From the NCBI GenBank assembly GCA_023263735.1, contig JALQUQ010000037.1:1-13081 (forward strand): a stretch of DNA of 13,081 nucleotides. The letters run 5' to 3'. This stretch comes from Paracoccaceae bacterium. GTDB lineage: Bacteria > Pseudomonadota > Alphaproteobacteria > Rhodobacterales > Rhodobacteraceae. Of this stretch, positions 6,914 to 13,081 are shown one piece after another (position 1 is the first letter of the stretch; every line of letters begins with the position of its first letter). The translations under genes and the position numbers were made by a program. Below the pieces are notes generated by a model that was given only the letters and a program-made list of their open reading frames with translations, was not told where the DNA came from and did no database searches.

Positions 6914-6985
6914 GGGCGCACTCGCTTTGCTTTAAGACTCGGGCCGCACCCTAAGGTCGCTTTTCTGTGTCGCATAGACCTGACT

Positions 6986-7570
6986 TTACGCCTCCCCGGG
7001 CCGCGAAAGTTCAAAGACCCGGTCGATCACGGCATAATCGCGATAGCCCAGACGGGCCAGAGGCCGAACATGCGTCACGTCAAACCGCCCGTCGATCACG
7101 CAATCATCGCGCAGGTGAATCCCCGTCACCTCGCCCAAGATCAGGAAATTGTTGCGCCCCAAAAGGTCGATGATCTGGGTCAGCTTGCATTCAAGCGTGG
7201 CCGGCGCATGGGCCACGCGCGGGCATTTGATCGTGGTGCAATCTGCCTTTTCCACCCCGGCCGCTGCGAATTCATCGATCCCCGGGGGGAAACCTTCCGA
7301 GGTGGCATTCATTTGATGCAGCATGTCGAACCCCGCGATATTGACCGCGAATTCCCCGGTTGCCCGGATATTGGCAAGGGAATCCTTGGCCCCGGTTGAC
7401 GAAAACACCACCTGCGGCGGCACATAGGCGACGGCATTGAAAAAGGAATAGGGCGCAAGGTTGTCGCCATCCGGGCCGGTCGAGGAAATCCATCCAATGG
7501 GGCGCGGGGTCACGATGGCATTGAACGGGTTATGCGGCAGCCCGTGGCCATCGGAGGGGCGATAAAACAT
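6986..7570 (-). CDS. Flavin reductase-like FMN-binding protein
   Basis: A 194-residue member of the flavin reductase-like domain family (DIM6/NTAB type), which binds FMN and usually transfers electrons from NAD(P)H to free flavin or to a partner oxygenase. The family signatures are PRPIGWISS (22-30), NLAPYSFFNAV (37-47), the segment KDSLANIRATGEFAVNIAG (62-80), and the later core CKLTQIIDLLGRNNFLILGEV (128-148, in two parts). No signal peptide is present. The ATG at 7570 follows AAAGGA at good spacing. It is divergent from the GNAT gene, with 86 bp between, and lies 72 bp before mtnP on the same strand without obvious coupling. No partner monooxygenase is visible, so substrate and role stay open. 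Confidence 0.9.
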   Translation of the reverse strand: MFYRPSDGHGLPHNPFNAIVTPRPIGWISSTGPDGDNLAPYSFFNAVAYVPPQVVFSSTGAKDSLANIRATGEFAVNIAGFDMLHQMNATSEGFPPGIDEFAAAGVEKADCTTIKCPRVAHAPATLECKLTQIIDLLGRNNFLILGEVTGIHLRDDCVIDGRFDVTHVRPLARLGYRDYAVIDRVFELSRPGEA

Positions 7571-7591
7571 TCAAAATCCTTTCCCGATTTG

Positions 7592-7612
7592 AACATGTCA
7601 CCTTTGCATGTT
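7592..7612. promoter_or_regulatory. Small inverted repeat between divergent genes
   Basis: AACATG (7592-7597) and CATGTT (7607-7612) are reverse complements separated by 9 nt, 22-42 nt upstream of the flavin reductase start. The spacing suits a dimeric regulator site, and TTGACC on the minus strand further upstream could be a -35 box. No matching -10 box is clear. Weak evidence. Confidence 0.2.
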
Positions 7613-7656
7613 ACGGGCGGAAAACAAGATTCGCACGGGGTCAAGGGCAGGAATCA

Positions 7657-8142
7657 GTGTACAGGCTGGAAGAGGAAACCGAGGCGGATTGGTGGGAGGT
7701 CGAGGCTCTTTATGACCTCTGCTTTGCTCCCGGTCGCACGGCTTTGTCTTCGTATCGCTTGCGCGATGGCGTGCCCACGGTGGCGGCGCTGTGCCTGACC
7801 CTGCGGGACCGCGATGGCATTTTGGCCGCCGTCATCCGCTATTGGCCGGTGCGTGTGGGCGGGCGCGATGCGCTGCTGCTTGGCCCTGTCGCGGTGCACC
7901 CCACCCATCAAGGCGAAGGGCTCGGCGGTCTGTTGATCAATGAAAGCATCAACGAAGCGCGGCGTTTGGGCTGGGAACGGGTGATGCTGGTGGGGGATGC
8001 CCCGTATTATTCGCGGTTCGGATTTCGAAAATTGACCGGTGTCGAAATGCCCCCGCCCACCAACCCCGACCGCGTGCTAGGACTGGAGCTTAAGCGCGGC
8101 GCTTGGCAGGGGGTGACGGGCGTGGTGACAAAAGCGACCTGA
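7657..8142 (+). CDS. GNAT family N-acetyltransferase
   Basis: A 161-residue GNAT enzyme that should transfer an acetyl group from acetyl-CoA to an amine; the acceptor is unknown. The order is N-terminal helix with DWWEVEALYDLCFAPGR, strands around GILAAVIRYWPVRVGG, then LLLGPVAVHPTHQGEGLGG (73-91), where QGEGLG is the acetyl-CoA pyrophosphate-binding motif A. VMLVGDAPYYSRFGF (108-122) is the motif B region typical of the YhbS-like (COG3153) branch. The start is GTG at 7657, with AGGA 5-6 nt upstream. It is divergent from the flavin reductase and followed on the same strand after 38 bp by the EcsC gene, so the two plus-strand genes are probably one transcript. Confidence 0.9.
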   Translation: MYRLEEETEADWWEVEALYDLCFAPGRTALSSYRLRDGVPTVAALCLTLRDRDGILAAVIRYWPVRVGGRDALLLGPVAVHPTHQGEGLGGLLINESINEARRLGWERVMLVGDAPYYSRFGFRKLTGVEMPPPTNPDRVLGLELKRGAWQGVTGVVTKAT

Positions 8143-8180
8143 CCCCTTTTCCGCCGCCAGAGGGTTCCCATATCAAGGGC

Positions 8181-8954
8181 ATGGAAAATCCGTCAGTGAC
8201 CAATTTGCCCGTGACCCAACCTCCGTTTCCGCGCGATGCGATTGCCGCGCTGGCTGATCGCCATCGGCGGGCCAATGGCCCTGTCGTGCGGCTGGTCAAC
8301 CGGTTTGGCGGCAAGCTGGAACAGCAGATGGCGGCGCTTCCTCCATCGATCCGCGACCAGATCCTGCGCAGTGTCGAAAAGGCGCTGTCGGCGTCTTATG
8401 CCGTGGCCACCCAAACCGACCGTTTTCGCGATCCGGGGCCCAAGGGCCGATTGGCGGCGGCCATAGCGACCGGGGCAATTGGCGGGGCCGGGGGATTGGC
8501 CAGCGCGCTTGCCGAATTGCCCGCGACGGTCACGCTGATCCTTGCCGCCATCCGGGCCGAGGCGCGCGCGGCGGGCTTTGATCCCAACGATCCCGACATC
8601 CGGGCCGAATGCCTGCGCATATTCGGATCGGGCGGCCCGCTCGAGGATGATGACGGGCTGAACACCAGTTTCCTGTCGGCGCGGCTGACCCTGACCGGAC
8701 CGGCCATCCAAAAGGTGATCGCGACCGTCGCGCCGCGCATCGCCACGGCCTTGGGGCAAAAACTGGCGGCCCAATCCATTCCCATTCTGGGGGCGCTGTC
8801 CGGGGCCGCATTGAACGCGACCTTTCTGGACTATTACAAAGAGGTGGCGGCCATCCGGTTTGGCCTCTTGCGGCTTGCCCAGACCCACCCCGAAGCCGAG
8901 GTTCTGGCCGAGTTCAAGGCGCAGGTTGCCAAACCGGTTGTCAAACGGGCCTGA
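8181..8954 (+). CDS. EcsC family protein
   Basis: A 257-residue protein of the EcsC family, named after the third gene of the Bacillus ecs locus; the biochemical role is not established. The family core is clear: the Ala/Gly-rich segment AAAIATGAIGGAGGLASAL (92-110) followed by AELPATVTLILAAIRA (111-126), then AGFDPNDPDIRAECLRIFGS (131-150). A second hydrophobic stretch SIPILGALSGAALNATF spans 199-215, and DYYKEVAAIRFGLLRLA (217-233) is close to the end. Both hydrophobic stretches could be membrane-associated. The ATG at 8181 has only AAGGG very close upstream; an earlier in-frame ATG at 8103 would overlap the GNAT gene and add an unlikely N-terminus. The stop TGA (8952-8954) directly abuts the stop of the convergent ptsP gene. 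Confidence 0.87.
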   Translation: MENPSVTNLPVTQPPFPRDAIAALADRHRRANGPVVRLVNRFGGKLEQQMAALPPSIRDQILRSVEKALSASYAVATQTDRFRDPGPKGRLAAAIATGAIGGAGGLASALAELPATVTLILAAIRAEARAAGFDPNDPDIRAECLRIFGSGGPLEDDDGLNTSFLSARLTLTGPAIQKVIATVAPRIATALGQKLAAQSIPILGALSGAALNATFLDYYKEVAAIRFGLLRLAQTHPEAEVLAEFKAQVAKPVVKRA

Positions 8955-11234
8955 TCAGGTCGCGGGCCGTTCGGCCAGCCAATTGACCAAGGATTTTCTG
9001 GCGCTTTCATCCCCCGCCTCGCGAGAGGCTTTGATCACCTCGCGAACCTCTTGCAAGCTGACTTGCCGGATCAGCGACTTGACCGGCCCGATCGATGCAG
9101 GGCGCATCGACAGGGCAGGGATGCCGATTGCAGCAAAGGCCAAGGCCTCGATCGGCCGCCCGGCATCCTCACCACAGAACGATAGCTTGGTGTTCGACTC
9201 GCGGCAGCGCTCGACGATCTGTTCCAGAAACCGCAGGAACGAATGGTTCAGCGTGTCATACCGCCGACGCACCCGTTCGTTTTCGCGGTCGGCGGCAAAG
9301 AAGAATTGCTTGAGGTCATTGCCCCCGATCGAAACGAAATCGGTCAATTCAAAAAACGCCTTGGGCGCAAAGGCAAGACTGGGCGTTTCCATCATCGCGC
9401 CGATTTCAACCGACGACGGGACGGTGTGGCCCAAGGATTTCTCGCGATGCAATTCCCGCAACACGTGGCTGCGCGCTTCCTGAAACTCTCCAAGTTCGGT
9501 GATAAAGGGGAACATCACCGTCAAAGGCCGCCCATTGGCCGCCCGGATCAGCGCCTGAACCTGCATCCGCAGAACGCCCGGCTTGTCCAGCCCAACCCGG
9601 ATCGCGCGCCAACCCATCGCCGGGTTCGGCTCGTCATTGGGTTTCATATAGGGCAAGACCTTGTCTGACCCGATGTCCAAGGTTCGAAACGCCACGCGCT
9701 TGCCCTGTGCCGCATCCATGACGCGGGCATAAAGCGAGGCAAGTTCCGCCCGTTTGGGCATCTTGTTCCGGATCAGGAATTGCAGTTCCGTCCGGAAAAG
9801 GCCCACCCCTTCGGCCCCCGAGCCCGCCAAACTGGGCAAATCGGCCATCAGCCCCGCATTCATCAGCAGATTGACCGTGGTGCCGCATTTGGCCGTTGCG
9901 GGCTGGGTGCGCAGGCTGGCATAGCGCTTTTGCGCCTCGGCCTGCATGGCGATCTTGTCCCGAAACGCCCGCGCGACCGAATCCTCGGGCCGCAGATGGG
10001 CAATTCCCTGATCGCCATCCACCAGAATCTGGTCCCCGTTCAGAGCCTCTTGGGTGATCCGCGCCGCGTGAATGACCAACGGAATGGCCAAAGCACGCGC
10101 CACAATCGCGGCGTGACTGCCAACCGAGCCCTCTTCCAGCACCACACCCTTGAGCTTGCGCCCATAGTCCAGCAATTCCGCCGGTCCGATATTGCGCGCC
10201 ACAAGAACCGGGTTCAGCGGCATTTCCGCGCCCGTATCCTTGCCTTGCCCGGTCAATATCCGCAGCAACCGATTCGACAAATCGTCCAGATCCGACAGAC
10301 GCTCGCGCAAATAGGAATCGGGCACCTGTTCCAGTCGCGCCCGCGCGGCGGATTGTTCTTTTTCCACTGCCGCTTCGGCCGACAGGCCGCGCTGAATGTC
10401 TTCTTCCATCCGCCGCAGCCACCCGCGCGAATTGGCAAACATACGATAGGCTTCCAGAACCTGCACCTGTTCCTTGTCCAAGGATTCGGCGGCCAGTAAA
10501 TCGTCGATCGACACCCGCAACTGCCCCACGGCATCGCGAATGCGTTCGATTTCGGTCAGCGGATCATCGGCAACCGGATTGGTCACAACCACGCGCGGCT
10601 CATGCAGCCAGACATGGCCCTCTGCCGCGCCCTCTTGCCCCGTTGAGCCCCGAAACATCTCGGGCTGGCGATGGTTGGCCCGAAACGCCGGATCATCCGA
10701 GGTAAAGGCCCCCAGTTCCGTCATTTCGGCCAAGACCATGGCCACCACTTCCAGCGCATAGATCTCGTCGTCCGAATAGCCGCGCGCCGTTTTCGACTGC
10801 ACCACCAGAACGCCCAGCTTTTCCCCGACCCGCTGGATCGGAACCCCAAGGAAGCTGGAATAGATCTCCTCGCCGGTTTCCGGCATGAACCGGAACCCCT
10901 TTTCCGCCGGAGCATTGGCCGTGTTCACCGCCATGCTGGTGCGCGCCACCCGGCCCACCAGACCTTCGCCCAGCTTCATCCGGGTCTGGTGCACGGCTTC
11001 GGGCTTCAACCCCTCGGTCGCGCAAAGTTCCAGCGTCTCGGCATCGCGGAACAGATAGATCGAACACACCTCGGTTCCCATCGAATCCGCGATAAGATGG
11101 GTGATCCGGTCCAGACGGTCCTGCCCCCCTCCCGTCGTGGCCAACGTATCGCGCAAGCGCCGCAACAGTTTGCGGCTTTCGCTTTCCGTGCGTTCTGAGG
11201 TTCTGTCGGGCGCCATTTTGCTCTGATCATTCAT
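8955..11234 (-). CDS. ptsP: Phosphoenolpyruvate-protein phosphotransferase PtsP (EI-Ntr)
   Basis: First enzyme of the nitrogen-related phosphotransferase system; it takes phosphate from phosphoenolpyruvate and passes it to NPr and then EIIA-Ntr, linking nitrogen status to regulation. The 759 residues have the full EI-Ntr layout. An N-terminal GAF domain (about 36-176) precedes a helical NPr-binding region (about 225-340) and the phospho-His domain with GSHAAIVARALAIP, His374. The C-terminal PEP-binding TIM barrel has GVGLFRTELQF (477-487), RTLDIGSDKVLPYM (517-530), METPSLAF (615-622), GGNDLKQFFFAADR (637-650) and catalytic Cys687 in SFCGED. The start at 11234 lacks a strong ribosome binding site; Met7 is an alternative. 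lysC lies upstream on the same strand with a strong terminator between, and the gene ends directly against the convergent EcsC gene. Confidence 0.97.
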   Translation of the reverse strand: MNDQSKMAPDRTSERTESESRKLLRRLRDTLATTGGGQDRLDRITHLIADSMGTEVCSIYLFRDAETLELCATEGLKPEAVHQTRMKLGEGLVGRVARTSMAVNTANAPAEKGFRFMPETGEEIYSSFLGVPIQRVGEKLGVLVVQSKTARGYSDDEIYALEVVAMVLAEMTELGAFTSDDPAFRANHRQPEMFRGSTGQEGAAEGHVWLHEPRVVVTNPVADDPLTEIERIRDAVGQLRVSIDDLLAAESLDKEQVQVLEAYRMFANSRGWLRRMEEDIQRGLSAEAAVEKEQSAARARLEQVPDSYLRERLSDLDDLSNRLLRILTGQGKDTGAEMPLNPVLVARNIGPAELLDYGRKLKGVVLEEGSVGSHAAIVARALAIPLVIHAARITQEALNGDQILVDGDQGIAHLRPEDSVARAFRDKIAMQAEAQKRYASLRTQPATAKCGTTVNLLMNAGLMADLPSLAGSGAEGVGLFRTELQFLIRNKMPKRAELASLYARVMDAAQGKRVAFRTLDIGSDKVLPYMKPNDEPNPAMGWRAIRVGLDKPGVLRMQVQALIRAANGRPLTVMFPFITELGEFQEARSHVLRELHREKSLGHTVPSSVEIGAMMETPSLAFAPKAFFELTDFVSIGGNDLKQFFFAADRENERVRRRYDTLNHSFLRFLEQIVERCRESNTKLSFCGEDAGRPIEALAFAAIGIPALSMRPASIGPVKSLIRQVSLQEVREVIKASREAGDESARKSLVNWLAERPAT

Positions 11235-11248
11235 AGTGCGGCTTAGCC

Positions 11249-11254
11249 CCTATA
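11249..11254 (-). promoter_or_regulatory. Possible -10 box upstream of ptsP
   Basis: On the minus strand TATAGG stands 15-20 nt before the ptsP start. No good -35 lies at the expected distance. A promoter is expected in 11235-11320 because the lysC terminator separates ptsP from upstream transcription, but this exact site is only a guess. Confidence 0.18.
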
Positions 11255-11320
11255 CACCACAGTCGTGACAGAAACGAAACGCCGACCTGCCCGAAAACGC
11301 GCAGATAAACAGAGATGATC

Positions 11321-11357
11321 AAAAAAAAAGCGGCCCATCCCGGTCGGGAAGGGCCGC
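11321..11357 (-). terminator. Strong intrinsic terminator after lysC
   Basis: Arms GCGGCCCATCCC (11330-11341) and GGGAAGGGCCGC (11346-11357) pair over 12 bp with one A-A mismatch and a 4-nt loop. On the minus strand the stem is followed by nine T (A at 11321-11329), the textbook form of a Rho-independent terminator. It begins 23 bp after the lysC stop codon and lies before ptsP. Confidence 0.92.
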
Positions 11358-11380
11358 ATCTGTGCCGGGAATGGCCTGGA

Positions 11381-12640
11381 TCAGACCTTATCCAGCCCGA
11401 AAGCGTCATGCAGCGCCTGCACGGCAAGCTCCATGTACTTGCGATCGATCAGGACCGAGATCTTGATCTCCGAGGTCGAGATGACCTTGATGTTCACGTT
11501 TTCATTGGACAGCGATTTGAACATCTTGGCCGCGACACCCGCATGGCTGCGCATGCCAATGCCCACGACCGAAACCTTGGCCACGTCAGTGTCGATGATC
11601 AATTCGTCATATTTGATCAGACCGCCCGCCTTGGCATCTTCCAACGCCTTCTTGGCGCGCTCGACTTGGTTGATCGGCAGCGAGAAGGTCATGTCGGTGA
11701 CAGCACCCGGATGGGCCTCGTCATAGTCCTTTTCACTGATGTTCTGAACAATCATGTCCACGTTCACACCGGCATCGGCCAGCGGCCCAAAGATGGCCTG
11801 CGCCACGCCGGGGCGATCTTCGATGGTAAAGAGGGTGATCTTGGCCTCTTCACGCGAGAAGGCGATCCCCGAGACGACTTTCGATTCCATGATTTCCTCC
11901 TCGCCACAGACGAGCGTTCCAGAATTTTCATCGGTGTCCTCAAAAGAGGACAGAACCCGCAGGCGCACATTGTAGCGCATGGCCAGTTCGACCGACCGGG
12001 TTTGCAGCACTTTCGCGCCCAGAGAAGCCAGTTCCAGCATCTCTTCAAACGCGATCTTGTCCATCTTGCGGGCCTTGCCGCTGACCCGCGGGTCAGTGGT
12101 GTAGACGCCGTCGACATCGGTGTAGATGTCGCAACGTTCCGCGTCAAAAGCCGCGGCAAAGGCAACCGCCGTGGTGTCCGAGCCCCCGCGACCCAGCGTG
12201 GTGATCCGACCCTCGGCCGAAACGCCCTGAAAACCTGCCACGACCGCGACCTTGAAGCCTTCCTTGAACTTGGTATCAAGGTTTTCACGCGGGATTGACA
12301 CGAACCGGGCAGACCCATGGGCCGAGGTGGTGTTGATCGGCACCTGCCAGCCCTGCCAGGACCGGGCCGGAATGCCCATTTCCTGCAGGCGCAGCGCCAT
12401 CAGGCCCGCCGTCACATTCTCGCCCGACGCGACAACCGCATCGTATTCGCGCGCGTCGTACAGCTTTGAGGTGCCTTCGACATATCCGACGAGCCTGTTC
12501 GTTTCGCCCGACATGGCCGAAACGATGACGATCACGTCATACCCACGCTCGACTTCTTTTTGTACCTTTTTCGCGGCATTTTCGATCCGCTCAAGGTTGG
12601 CGACCGAAGTCCCGCCAAATTTCATAACAAGAAGCGGCAT
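11381..12640 (-). CDS. lysC: Aspartate kinase
   Basis: Phosphorylates L-aspartate with ATP, the first step towards lysine, threonine, methionine and diaminopimelate. The 419-residue single-function enzyme has the kinase domain first: VMKFGGTSV (5-13), VSAMSGETNRL (40-50), ASGENVTAGL (71-80), AGFQGVSAEGRITTLGRGGS (135-154) and YTDVDGVYTTDP (173-184). Two C-terminal ACT domains follow, recognisable at FTIEDRPGVAQAIFGPLADA (271-290) and VSVVGIGMRSHAGVAAKMF (356-374) with STSEIKISVLI (389-399); they bind the end-product amino acids that inhibit the enzyme. The ATG at 12640 follows GGGAGG at good spacing; longer in-frame starts run into the promoter region and lack support. A strong terminator follows at 11321-11357. 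A -10/-35 pair could not be fixed with confidence in 12641-12742. Confidence 0.97.
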   Translation of the reverse strand: MPLLVMKFGGTSVANLERIENAAKKVQKEVERGYDVIVIVSAMSGETNRLVGYVEGTSKLYDAREYDAVVASGENVTAGLMALRLQEMGIPARSWQGWQVPINTTSAHGSARFVSIPRENLDTKFKEGFKVAVVAGFQGVSAEGRITTLGRGGSDTTAVAFAAAFDAERCDIYTDVDGVYTTDPRVSGKARKMDKIAFEEMLELASLGAKVLQTRSVELAMRYNVRLRVLSSFEDTDENSGTLVCGEEEIMESKVVSGIAFSREEAKITLFTIEDRPGVAQAIFGPLADAGVNVDMIVQNISEKDYDEAHPGAVTDMTFSLPINQVERAKKALEDAKAGGLIKYDELIIDTDVAKVSVVGIGMRSHAGVAAKMFKSLSNENVNIKVISTSEIKISVLIDRKYMELAVQALHDAFGLDKV

Positions 12641-12742
12641 AAGATCCTCCCACGCCGGACGCAAATTGCGCGGGCTTCTTATGCAAGCAAGTCCCCATGC
12701 GCAAGAGTTTATCGAAAGAAAGCCGCATCCGCCCCGGGCGGC

Positions 12743-12789
12743 CAAAATTCTTGCAAGAATTTTGCAATTTCCTTTCGCAAGGAAATTGC
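12743..12789. repeat. Two abutting AT-rich palindromes (copy 2)
   Basis: Left palindrome: CAAAATTCTTG (12743-12753) and CAAGAATTTTG (12754-12764), perfect with no spacer. Right palindrome: GCAATTTCCTT (12764-12774) and AAGGAAATTGC (12779-12789) around TCGC. They share the G at 12764. A GC-rich palindrome, CCGCCC (12729-12734) and GGGCGG (12736-12741), stands just to the left. The element is 25 nt after the purD stop codon and upstream of lysC. The design matches 1242-1290, with compensating arm changes. A role in ending or protecting the purD transcript is possible, but no separate U-tract is present. Confidence 0.85.
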
Positions 12790-12814
12790 GCGGAGTTGAA
12801 AGGTCGGGGCGGGA

Positions 12815-13081
12815 TCAGAGGGCGCGCCAGCCGATGTCCTTGCGGCAAAAGCCTTCGGGCCAATCGATCGCCTCGACCATGGCATAGGCGCGGTCGCGGG
12901 CTTCGGTCAGGGTGGTGCCGCGGGCCGTGACGTTCAACACCCGCCCCCCTGTTGCGGTCACCTTGCCATCGACCCGTTTGGTTCCCGCATGGAACACCAT
13001 CTGCGCGCTGGTTTCCGGCAGGGTTTCAAGCCCCTCGATCACCGTGCCTTTGGCATAGGCCCCCGGATACCCCTTTGCGGC
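12815..13081 (-). CDS. purD: Phosphoribosylamine-glycine ligase (C-terminal part)
   Basis: The last 88 residues of GAR synthetase, which joins glycine to phosphoribosylamine in the second step of purine synthesis; the 5' part lies outside the window. The segment is the typical C-terminal end: AAKGYPGAYAKG at the edge, MVFHAGTK, then GGRVLNVTARG with TLTEARDRAY, and the ending IDWPEGFCRKDIGW followed by RAL. These are hallmarks of PurD's final domain. It continues off the right edge in frame. The palindrome pair at 12743-12789 follows its stop codon, and lysC is next on the same strand after about 174 bp. Confidence 0.96.
   Translation of the reverse strand, partial: AAKGYPGAYAKGTVIEGLETLPETSAQMVFHAGTKRVDGKVTATGGRVLNVTARGTTLTEARDRAYAMVEAIDWPEGFCRKDIGWRAL

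Noticed and set aside
7657..8954. GNAT plus EcsC as a toxin-antitoxin or defence pair
   Set aside because: The GNAT enzyme is of the common YhbS-like type without a small RHH partner in front, and EcsC is not an antitoxin family; the two may simply share a transcript.
11315..12298. Plus-strand open frame of 327 codons opposite lysC
   Set aside because: Its composition is typical of an antisense frame, it includes the lysC terminator at its start, and lysC is unmistakable on the other strand.

Overview
The window looks like an ordinary chromosomal segment from an alphaproteobacterium of the Rhodobacterales (Rhodobacter/Paracoccus/Roseobacter type). It is GC-rich. The gene set points there too: a SspB-alpha type ClpXP adaptor, a COG3963 phospholipid methyltransferase, class II fumarase followed by DUF4169 and a RHH_4 protein, a DUF2927 exoprotein, and lysC close to ptsP. 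I saw no phage, transposon, plasmid, CRISPR, tRNA or rRNA sequence. Eleven of the thirteen complete or partial-at-edge bacterial genes up to position 11234, plus lysC and purD beyond it, are on the minus strand. Only the GNAT and EcsC genes (7657-8954) are on the plus strand.

Read in the direction of minus-strand transcription (right to left), the order is as follows. The 3' end of purD lies at the right edge. A pair of abutting palindromes follows, then lysC (aspartokinase), which ends in a strong intrinsic terminator. Next is ptsP (EI-Ntr of the nitrogen-related phosphotransferase system), whose stop codon directly touches the stop of the convergent plus-strand EcsC gene. The GNAT and EcsC genes form a small plus-strand unit, divergent from a flavin reductase gene. 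Then comes a tightly coupled operon mtnP - DUF2927 - apt: methylthioadenosine phosphorylase releases adenine and Apt turns it into AMP. A secreted protein of unknown function is encoded between the two enzymes. A 415-bp stretch without a convincing gene holds this operon's probable terminator.

The last block is sspB-like, phospholipid methyltransferase, fumC, DUF4169, a small conserved-looking 75-residue protein, a RHH_4 protein, and a Zn-dependent alcohol dehydrogenase cut by the left edge.

I found no new multi-gene system. The most unusual signal is non-coding. At 1242-1290 and 12743-12789 there are two independent copies of the same architecture: two AT-rich perfect or near-perfect palindromes sharing a GC or G junction. 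Each lies just downstream of a minus-strand gene. The arms differ by paired, compensating changes, so the structure is kept while the sequence drifts. Other points of interest are the coupled DUF2927 gene in the adenine-salvage operon, a strong terminator separating lysC from ptsP, and an inverted repeat in the fumC leader.
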